Source of the DNA: Candidatus Stahliibacteriota bacterium | GTDB taxonomy: Bacteria; Hydrothermota; UBA3073 | Assembly: GCA_030627085.1 (NCBI GenBank) | Contig: DAOUSS010000021.1 | Span: forward strand, 1 to 13,433 | Direction of reading: 5' to 3' | Length of the DNA: 13,433 nucleotides | Shown here: in pieces, positions 1 to 7,400 of the stretch | Layout: every line of letters starts with the position of its first letter | Position numbering within the stretch: position 1 is the first letter of the stretch | Translations under genes and position numbers: made by a program | The notes under the pieces: generated by a model | The model's database searches: none | Told to the model about the DNA's origin: nothing | Seen by the model: only the letters and a program-made list of their open reading frames with translations

Positions 1-8
1 ATTTACCA

Positions 9-848
9 CTATTCCAACCCGCATATGCATACTCTCTCTTTGTTGTTGTAATCCATCTCTATTTTAACGTTGTCAAAATAAAGGTTTGCAATTTTCTCTA
101 CTTCCTCCCATTCACCATCACCAATTTCAAAAATCAATCTACCGTTTGGTTTTAGATAACGCGGGGTATCCGACAGTAATTTCCTGATAAAAGACAATCC
201 ATCCTCACCGCCATCTATACTCTCTCGATGCTCAAAATGTCTTATTTCAGGAGAAAGAAAAGCTATCTCTCTAGTCGGGATGTATGGTGGGTTTGATAGT
301 ATCACATTAGCCTTCGGTAATTTCTTGTATGGCTCAAAAAGTGAACCCGACAAAAGATATACCCTTTCTCTGACTCCGAGTCTCTCTTTATTTATTTGGG
401 CAAACCTAAGGTCTGCTATGTCGGATGCGTATACTAACAAATCTGGAATGAGTTTTGCGAGTGATAAGCCTATAACTCCGCATCCCGTTCCAATATCATA
501 TACTATCGTCGGGTGACTGTTGAGTAGATAGTCTCTCGCTTTTAGGACGAGAATCTCGGTCTCAGGACGTGGTATAAAAATACCTTCTCCTACATAGAAT
601 GTATAATCAAGAAAATCACACTCGCCAATTATATACTGAATTGGCTCTCTCTTGATACGTCGCTTTACCATCTCGAGAAGTACTGTCTCACAAGAAGGGC
701 CTAACTCTTCTTTATAAGAAAACCAAAGAAGATTATTGGTTTTGCCGAGAATATTAGCTATCATATACTTTGTTTCAATATCCGCTTCCTCAATATCTTG
801 CTCTTTTAGCATTGATTCAACCCATTTTATTATCTCACCAATAGTCAT
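9..848 (-). CDS. prmC: Peptide chain release factor N5-glutamine methyltransferase PrmC
   Basis: PrmC (HemK) is a cytosolic SAM-dependent enzyme that methylates the glutamine of the GGQ motif in release factors, improving peptide release at termination. The 279-residue product has the usual length. A helical N-terminal domain (about 1-75) is followed by the conserved FIPRPETE segment (91-98). The Rossmann methyltransferase fold carries the SAM-binding loop GTGCGVIGL (about 120-128). The catalytic NPPY motif, which holds the target glutamine side chain, is at 186-189, and FEIGDGE follows near 240. The ATG start fits the family's N-terminus, but the preceding bases show no good Shine-Dalgarno sequence. 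The gene begins 9 bases after the prfA stop, so translation is probably coupled. That pairing of enzyme and substrate is common in bacteria. The gene is complete, with its TAG stop just inside the window. Identity is near certain. Confidence 0.96.
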   Translation of the reverse strand: MTIGEIIKWVESMLKEQDIEEADIETKYMIANILGKTNNLLWFSYKEELGPSCETVLLEMVKRRIKREPIQYIIGECDFLDYTFYVGEGIFIPRPETEILVLKARDYLLNSHPTIVYDIGTGCGVIGLSLAKLIPDLLVYASDIADLRFAQINKERLGVRERVYLLSGSLFEPYKKLPKANVILSNPPYIPTREIAFLSPEIRHFEHRESIDGGEDGLSFIRKLLSDTPRYLKPNGRLIFEIGDGEWEEVEKIANLYFDNVKIEMDYNNKERVCICGLE

Positions 849-857
849 AGCTATGAA

Positions 858-1922
858 TTAATGAGTAATATCTGTAGTTATAAGTTTGTTTATTATTGTA
901 TCCAGCTCTCCATCAAGAATACCCTCCAATTTATAAAGCGTAAGGTTTATTCTGTGATCCGTCACTCTATTCTCTCTGAAATTGTAAGTTCTTATCTTTA
1001 GAGATCTATCTCCTGTCCCTATTTGGTTTCTTCGCTTCTTTCTGATCTTCTCTTCCTCTTCCTTCTTTTTTATTTCATATAACCTTGCAAGTAAAATTTG
1101 CATTGCCCTCTGACGGTTCTTATACTGGGAACGCTCATCCTGACATTCCACTGTTATGCCCGTAGGAATATGATAGATCCTTACAGCAGTTGATAGCTTA
1201 TTGACATTCTGTCCCCCGTGTCCCGAAGCTCGAAAGAAGTCCATCTCTATGTCTTTTGGGTCAATTGCAACGTCTGTCTCCTTTGCCTCTGGGAGCACTG
1301 CAACCGTACAGGTTGAGGTATGAATCCTTCCTCCAGATTCTGTCACAGGAACCCTCTGCACCCTGTGTACACCACTCTCAAATTTCAGTCTGGAATATGC
1401 ATGCCGTCCTTTTATAAGAAAGATAAGTTCCTTTATTCCTCCAACTTCAGTGTGCTTTACTACAATTGGTTCTATAAGCCAACCCTGTCTCTCTGCGTAT
1501 CTTGAATACATTCTATACAGGTCCTTTGCAAATAAAGAAGCCTCTTCACCACCTGCACCCGCCCTTATTTCAAGAATTACATTTCTGTCAGAGTCAATAT
1601 CCTGGGGAGTAAGTCTCCCTACGAGTTCCCTCCCAATGTCGTCTTTTTTCGCTTGTAAAGAGGAGATTTCCTCCTTTGCAAGTTTTGAAATTTCTTCTTC
1701 ATCCGAAGCTACAAGCTCCTCCGTATCTCTTATATCTTTCAGAATTTTTTCGTAGTCATCTGCAAGCCTTGCAACTTCTTGTAGCTCTTTTTGCTCTCTA
1801 ATAAGGCTTATAAATTTCTCTCTATCTTTTAATATAAGCAGGTCCTGGAGAAGATTTTCGACTTCTTTTAGCCGTTCTTTTTTTTCATTTATCTTGTCGG
1901 ATATGAATCTATCTATATCCAT
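858..1922 (-). CDS. prfA: Peptide chain release factor 1 (RF1)
   Basis: RF1 recognises UAA and UAG stop codons in the ribosomal A site and triggers hydrolysis of peptidyl-tRNA. The 354-residue protein matches the family's usual length. The N-terminal part (1-100) is helical and highly charged. The stop-codon reading tripeptide is PVT at 192-194, in the context RVPVTESGGRIHTS. This is the RF1 type (PxT), not the RF2 type (SPF). The catalytic GGQ is at 236-238 inside RASGHGGQNVNK, and the typical GTGDRS stretch is at 302-307. All are intact. No in-frame stop or programmed frameshift is seen, which also fits RF1 rather than RF2. The ATG start has only a weak purine-rich stretch upstream. The gene lies 22 bases after the phosphatidyltransferase gene and 9 bases before prmC, whose product should methylate Gln238. 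Confidence 0.97.
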   Translation of the reverse strand: MDIDRFISDKINEKKERLKEVENLLQDLLILKDREKFISLIREQKELQEVARLADDYEKILKDIRDTEELVASDEEEISKLAKEEISSLQAKKDDIGRELVGRLTPQDIDSDRNVILEIRAGAGGEEASLFAKDLYRMYSRYAERQGWLIEPIVVKHTEVGGIKELIFLIKGRHAYSRLKFESGVHRVQRVPVTESGGRIHTSTCTVAVLPEAKETDVAIDPKDIEMDFFRASGHGGQNVNKLSTAVRIYHIPTGITVECQDERSQYKNRQRAMQILLARLYEIKKKEEEEKIRKKRRNQIGTGDRSLKIRTYNFRENRVTDHRINLTLYKLEGILDGELDTIINKLITTDITH

Positions 1923-1944
1923 AAGTTCTTTGAAGAAGATGGGT

Positions 1945-2520
1945 CTATAATCTCCTGAGTGAATATATTATTCTTCTTAAAAATGTTACATATACTGCGA
2001 TAACAAGAAATATAAGGAATGCAATAAATACTCTTGGACCACATAGGCTTCCGATTATCAAAAACAACATTCTAAAGGGCCTGTCAGCAAAACCAATTTT
2101 ACATTCTATTCCCAATCCTTCTGCTCTTGCTCTCGTATAACTCACCATAAAAGAACCAAACATCAAGATAACCGTAAGAGAGACAAAAAGGAAGCTATCT
2201 TTCATATAATACAGCATGATACCAAACAAGGGCACAAACTCAGAAATTCTATCAAGATTAGAATCAAGATAGGCACCCTTATTTGAAACCCTTCCTTCTC
2301 TCCTGGCAACATCACCATCCAGGACATCAAACAATCCACCTGCTGTGAGAAGAATAGCAGCAAAAGGGAATCTTCCTTTTGCATAAAAGAATGCAGAGCA
2401 TATAGAGAGTATAACGCCAAATACAGTTAATAGATAGGGTGAAACATTTCTCTTTGTAAGAAATCTGGCAAAAGGTGACAATATATTCCGTCCGTCATCC
2501 TTAAATCGTTTTGTATCCAT
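1945..2520 (-). CDS. CDP-alcohol phosphatidyltransferase, inositol-phosphate-synthase-like
   Basis: This is an integral membrane enzyme predicted to transfer a phosphatidyl-type group from a CDP-activated lipid to an alcohol during phospholipid synthesis. The 191-residue protein has about six hydrophobic segments (roughly 28-46, 51-64, 92-106, 109-127, 150-160, 163-180). The family signature D-x2-D-G-x2-A-R-x8-G-x3-D-x3-D is perfect, with D65, D68, G69, A72, R73, G82, D86 and D90. These aspartates bind the metal ions and the CDP head. Further on, SYTRARAEGLG (127-137) and FADRPFR (144-150) resemble the RARAE and ERPER stretches I recall from actinobacterial phosphatidylinositol-phosphate synthases and archaeal archaetidylinositol-phosphate synthases. 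An inositol-1-phosphate acceptor is therefore plausible but unproven. A PgsA-type glycerophosphate or other acceptor remains possible. The ATG has a fair ribosome binding site (GGAAGGA, 7 bases upstream), and the gene overlaps the end of rsmI by 20 bases. Confidence 0.85.
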   Translation of the reverse strand: MDTKRFKDDGRNILSPFARFLTKRNVSPYLLTVFGVILSICSAFFYAKGRFPFAAILLTAGGLFDVLDGDVARREGRVSNKGAYLDSNLDRISEFVPLFGIMLYYMKDSFLFVSLTVILMFGSFMVSYTRARAEGLGIECKIGFADRPFRMLFLIIGSLCGPRVFIAFLIFLVIAVYVTFLRRIIYSLRRL

Positions 2521-3223
2521 CCGTTTTTCCTTCCACTACGATAACAAATTCACCCCGCGGGGAATTCTCGGTAAAATACTCTATCATTTCCTTAATCGTT
2601 CCTCTTTTTATCTCTTCAAATTTCTTTGTTAACTCCCTCATCACGGCTATTTTTCTGTTACCAAAAACATTCAATACATCTTTTAAAAAAACTAACAATC
2701 TGTGAGGTGATTCATAAAATATCAAGGTTCCCCTATAATTTGCAACTTCCTGCAGTCTTTTTTTTCTCCTTCCACTCCTTCTTGGCAGAAAACCTTCAAA
2801 CAAGAATTTATCAGTAGGTAGACCAGATGTTACAAGGGCGCTTACGAATGCAGATGGTCCTGGGATTGAAATTATATCTATCCCATTGCTGATTGCCTCT
2901 CTAACAAGATAGAATCCCGGGTCTTGAATTCCCGGTGTACCCGAATCTGTAACGAGCGCTACACTTTTACCAGATTTTATCTTTGATATAATTGCAGGTG
3001 TACGGGATACTTTATTATGTTCATAGTAGGAGATAAGAGGTTTCTTTATATTATATGTCGAAAGTAAAATTTTTGTCTTTCTCGTGTCCTCAGATGCAAT
3101 TATATCTACGCCCTTCAGTATTTCAATAGCTCTCAAAGTAACATCCTTGAGGTTACCTATGGGTGTTGACACAAGATAAAGTGCTGTATGTATAGAAGAA
3201 TTCACAACCAGGGGATTTATCAT
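2501..3223 (-). CDS. rsmI: 16S rRNA (cytidine(1402)-2'-O)-methyltransferase RsmI
   Basis: RsmI uses SAM to 2'-O-methylate C1402 of 16S rRNA in the ribosomal decoding centre, tuning start-codon choice and fidelity. The 240-residue protein shows the tetrapyrrole-methylase-fold motifs in order: STPIGNL (19-25), ASEDTRKT (43-50), VTDSGTPGIQDPG (91-103), PGPSA (121-125), FEGFLPRR (142-149), YESPHRL (170-176) and GEFVIVVEG (224-232). The first 12 residues are extra compared with the usual start just before ALYLVSTPIG. However, this ATG shares an ATGA overlap with the stop of the upstream gene and has AGGG 8 bases upstream, so I kept it. The C-terminus stops just after the VVEG strand, so the roughly 40-residue helical tail of the longer E. 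coli-type enzyme (about 286 residues) is absent. The catalytic domain is complete. The 3' end overlaps the next gene by 20 bases. Confidence 0.95.
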   Translation of the reverse strand: MINPLVVNSSIHTALYLVSTPIGNLKDVTLRAIEILKGVDIIASEDTRKTKILLSTYNIKKPLISYYEHNKVSRTPAIISKIKSGKSVALVTDSGTPGIQDPGFYLVREAISNGIDIISIPGPSAFVSALVTSGLPTDKFLFEGFLPRRSGRRKKRLQEVANYRGTLIFYESPHRLLVFLKDVLNVFGNRKIAVMRELTKKFEEIKRGTIKEMIEYFTENSPRGEFVIVVEGKTDGYKTI

Positions 3224-4359
3224 ATACTTTGCCCTGGAATGGATTTTCTTATGTTATTAAAAATCGTTACTATCCTTTCTATATACTCCTCTGTTGCCGT
3301 TATTCCTCTTCTCTGCATCACTTTTTTTGCGGTTTCTATTGCCTTATCTATCTTGTAGAGTGTGAGTTTCTGAGATGTTCCCCATGAAAATGACTCTATA
3401 TATTTATCGAATGTTCCTCCACCGTATAGATTACAAAATATTCCTATTATGCAACCTGTTGTGAGGAGCGTACCAATACCCGTTTTTGTATGGTCACCTA
3501 CTATGGAACCTAATTTGAGAATTCCGGTATCCATGCTATGAGAAGGTAAACTGATCCTTACATTTCCATAGGTATTTTTGAGATCGGACGTAGAGGTAAG
3601 CGCACCGAGATTTACCCATTCTCCTATATATGAGTGTCCGACAAATCCTTCATGATGCTTATTGGAAAACGCAAGGAATACACTCTCTTCAACTTCGCCA
3701 CCTATTCTACAACCCCTTCCAATGTGGCAGCCCTCTCTTACCTTTGCGCCATCAATTATTGCCATCTCACCTATATACGCCGGGCCGTACACCACAGTAG
3801 GTGGGCGAATCTGTGCATGTTTTCCTATATATATTGGTCCGTTCTCTGTATTAAAATAAACCCCATTATATATCTTTGCACTATTCTCAACATAGCATAA
3901 TTTAGCATTTCCGTCTATTATGACACTTTCGTTAGATTTATTTAAAAAATTTGCGAATTCAAAATCCCTTTCAATGATGTCTTTATTTGCCCCTATAAGA
4001 TCCCAGGGATATTTGGACAACGTGGCTTTTGCTTCACTTGTTTTTGCATTTTGCGGCAGTCTGCCATCCTTTGATCTATATGCTATGATCTCATTATTAT
4101 TCTTAAATATTTCTTCCTTGCCATCGACAGGTATTTTTGTATAGAATATAGCTCTGCCGTTTATATACAATCCTTTTCCACATTTATTTGAATGAAACCT
4201 TGAAATTGGAATAACCTCATCGTATAACTTTTCCATTCTCTTAATTCCACTCCACATTCCACATACAAGGTCAAATACCGGATGGAGATGGGTAAGTGGA
4301 AGGAAATTTCGCCATTCGTCATCTTCATATATATATACCTTCAAGCCCATAAGCTTCAT
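3220..4359 (-). CDS. Alternative GlmU-type sugar nucleotidyltransferase / beta-helix acetyltransferase
   Basis: The predicted protein has an N-terminal sugar-nucleotidyltransferase-like domain and a C-terminal left-handed beta-helix acyltransferase domain. It resembles the family annotated as alternative bacterial GlmU (UDP-GlcNAc diphosphorylase / glucosamine-1-phosphate N-acetyltransferase), which would supply UDP-GlcNAc for envelope polymers. Numbering here is from the ATG at 4359. The N-terminus has the family pattern YIYEDDEWRNFLPLTHLHP, but two arginines usual in the RPV-x2-LR-G stretch appear as His26 and Val32. Hexapeptide repeats run from about 147 to 310 (GPIYIG, GPAYIGE, CHIGRGCRIGG). 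The stretch HEGFVGHSYIGEWVNLGA (236-253) lines up with the E. coli GlmU segment containing catalytic His363, giving His236. The start is uncertain: GTG at 4374 and ATGs at 4359 and 4350 share the frame, and none has a clear Shine-Dalgarno. The stop overlaps the rsmI start (ATGA). The family call is firm; the true substrate is not. Confidence 0.82.
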   Translation of the reverse strand: MKLMGLKVYIYEDDEWRNFLPLTHLHPVFDLVCGMWSGIKRMEKLYDEVIPISRFHSNKCGKGLYINGRAIFYTKIPVDGKEEIFKNNNEIIAYRSKDGRLPQNAKTSEAKATLSKYPWDLIGANKDIIERDFEFANFLNKSNESVIIDGNAKLCYVENSAKIYNGVYFNTENGPIYIGKHAQIRPPTVVYGPAYIGEMAIIDGAKVREGCHIGRGCRIGGEVEESVFLAFSNKHHEGFVGHSYIGEWVNLGALTSTSDLKNTYGNVRISLPSHSMDTGILKLGSIVGDHTKTGIGTLLTTGCIIGIFCNLYGGGTFDKYIESFSWGTSQKLTLYKIDKAIETAKKVMQRRGITATEEYIERIVTIFNNIRKSIPGQSI

Positions 4360-4406
4360 TATACATCTAGGCACGGTTTATGACTGTGCAAAAGTTAAAT
4401 TCATCT

Positions 4407-4423
4407 CTGCCTGCGGCAGGCAG
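4407..4423. repeat. GC-rich palindrome between rpoC and the GlmU-like gene
   Basis: A perfect 7-bp inverted repeat, CTGCCTG / CAGGCAG with a CGG centre, stands out in an otherwise AT-rich gap. As RNA it would form a short, very stable hairpin 16 bases after the rpoC stop codon. On the minus strand it is followed by mixed sequence and no U-run, so it is a poor Rho-independent terminator. It could stabilise the rpoC 3' end, weaken read-through, or be one copy of a small dispersed palindromic repeat. The inverted repeat is seen directly; its role is not known. Confidence 0.6.
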
Positions 4424-4438
4424 GTTCTTCATTTCTCC

Positions 4439-7400
4439 CTATTCTCCCTTTCTCCTTTTGTCCAAGGCCTTATCTTTACTATGCTCTACTGTTTTATCTG
4501 CAGTCTCAAGCATCTCAGCCTCTGCTTGTTTGTCCTTCACTGACAAAACCTTGTCTGTTCTCTTTATTTTGATCTTTCTATAGGAGGCAAGCCCTGTACC
4601 CACCGGAATAAGATTACCAACTATAACATTCTCTTTTATTCCATGCAGTTTATCGCTTTTTGCGCTGAGACTTGCATCCGTTAATACCTTTGTGGTTTCC
4701 TGAAAAGAAGCTGCTGAAATGAAGGAATCGGTGGTCAGTATTGCCCTTGTTATGCCCAGTAAAACAGGATTGGTGATAGCCGGCTTTAGTCCCAATTTTT
4801 TTACCTTTTCGTTTTCCTCAAACGCCCTCCACTTTTCGACTATCTCACCCTCAATAAATGTAGTATCCCCAGGATCCACCACTTTAACCTTGGATAACAT
4901 CTGTCTTACTATTATGGCTATATGTTTATCATCTATCTTTACACCCTGAAGTCTGTATACCTCCTGTATTTGATTAACGAGGTATTCTTCAACGGCATTC
5001 ACCCCTTTAACACGCAGTATGTCGTGCGGCTCAATTTCACCCTCACACAGTTTATTGCTTGCTTTTATCTTTTGCCCATCGTAGACAATTATATGTTTTG
5101 ATACAGGAATACGATAGATACGTTTTTCATGTTCACCTACAACTTTTAGGAGTCTCTGACCTTTTTCTATTCTTCCAAACTCGCATATTCCATCAATTTC
5201 AGATACTACAGCAACGTTCCTTGGCCTACGAGCCTCAAATAATTGAGTGACTCGTGGTAAACCAACTGTTATGTCCCTTGTGCGAGAAATCTCCCTTGGT
5301 AATTTTGCAAGAAGCCTTCCTTCATTTACTTCTTCGCCATCATTAACAAATATGTATGCCCCTGTGGGCAATATATAACTCCAAACAGCTTTTTCACCCA
5401 CAAAGATTTTCACTTCAGGATGTATGCGCTTGTGTTCCATAATAACCGGCTGTTTGCTTCCAATTCTTTCGTCGTATTCCAGTCTGTATGTGAGATTTTC
5501 GATCATGTTTTGCAATTTAATTTCCCCTTTTTTCTCTGCAAGGATAACAAAGGAATATGGATCCCATTCAAAAAGCGGTTCTTCTTTCACTACAAGATCC
5601 TTGTCTCTGACATTTAGTACTGCCCCATAGGGAACATTGTAAGATATCTCTTTATTTTTTCCTTTGAGTATCAACTTTCCATTCCTACTGAGATTTATAA
5701 ATTCTTCCTCTTTTATCTCGGCTATGCGCAAGTTTTTATATTCAACGTTCCCATCGAATGGGGCCTTCATAAATGACTCCCATGTAACTCTAGTCGCTGT
5801 ACCCCCGATATGAAAGGTTCTTAGGGTGAGCTGGGTACCGGGTTCTCCTATGGATTGAGCAGCCATAACTCCAACAGCTTCTCCGATCTCCACCAGTCTT
5901 CCGATTGCAAGGTTTCTGCCATAACACTTCTGACACAACCCTTTTCCTGCCTCACAGGTTAATACAGACCTTATCATTACTGAGTCTATACCGCATTCCT
6001 CTATCTCGATAGCCTTTTCGTTAGTAATTTCTTCACCGGCAAATACAATAATCTGCGATGTGATGGGATTTATCACGTCTTCGAGTGTAAATCTACCTCT
6101 TATACGCTCATGAAGAGGTTGAATAACATCCTCCCCCTCTTTGATGGCAGTGACATTTATTCCTCTCACTGCTCCACAATCTTCCATAGTTATTATAACA
6201 TCTTGAGCAACATCAACCAGCTTTCTTGTAAGATATCCTGCCTGCGATGTTTTGAGAGCAGTATCTGTTAATCCTTTCCTTGCACCATGCGTGGATATGA
6301 AATATTCGACAACACTCAGACCCTCTTTTAAATTAGATCTTATAGGAGTTTCTATTGTCTCACCAGCCTCTTTATGCCTCTGTGGTTTCGTCATAAGACC
6401 ACGTAAGCCCGTAATCTGTCTCACCTGATCTATATTTCCTCTTGCTCCTGATGCCATCATTGAGTAAAGAGGGTTGAATCCATTTTTATCTTTTGATAGC
6501 ACTTCAACTGAGGATTTTTCAATCTCTGACACTGTTTTTGACCATATATCAACAACCCTGTTGTATCTCTCTGCTTCTGTAATAACACCAGCTTCTCTTG
6601 CCTTGTGCACATCTTCAACCTCCTTATATGCCTTATTTATTAGTTTTTCTTTATTTGCTGGTATTACCATGTCGTCTATACCTATTGTGGTTCCGGAGAT
6701 TGTTGCGTACTCAAATCCAATATCCTTTAACCTATCAAGGAATCGAACAGCTTCATAGTTCCCTATTTTTCTTATAGTTTTTTCTATAAGACCAGACAAT
6801 ACTTTCTTGTCTACAGGTTTATTTACGAAATCAATACCATCGGGAAGTATCCTTGAAAATATTATCCTTCCGGGTGTAGTTGTAATTGTTTTATCTGAGA
6901 GAAGGTACCTTATCCTCGCATGCAACTCACATTTACCAGATTCCAAGGCATGTTCTACTTCTGGTAAACTGGCAAACGATTTCCCCTCACCTTTTGCTCC
7001 CATCCGCTCTTTGGTAAGATAGTATAGACCTATAATAATATCTTGCGATGGTATGGATATTGGACTACCGTTCGCGGGAGAAAGTATATTATTGGCAGAA
7101 TTCATAAGTCCGATAGATTCTGCCTGTGCCTCGAATGAGAGTGGGACATGAACGGCCATTTGATCACCATCAAAGTCTGCATTAAATGGTATACAGACAA
7201 GTGGGTGGAGTCTTATGGCTTTCCCATCGACGAGCACTGGCATAAATGCCTGTATGGAGAGGCGATGTAGCGTAGGTGCTCGATTCAGCAGTACTGGATG
7301 ATCCTTTACAACCTCTTCCAGTATATCCCATACTTCTTTCGCCCCACGCTCAAGTAGCCTTCTTGCACTCTTTATACTCTGTGCATAACCCTCTTCGGCC

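Noticed and set aside
4380..4583. A plus-strand frame starting MTVQKLNSSLPAAGR over the rpoC 3' end
   Set aside because: Its LPAAGR arises because the palindrome reads the same on both strands, and the rest is antisense to rpoC.
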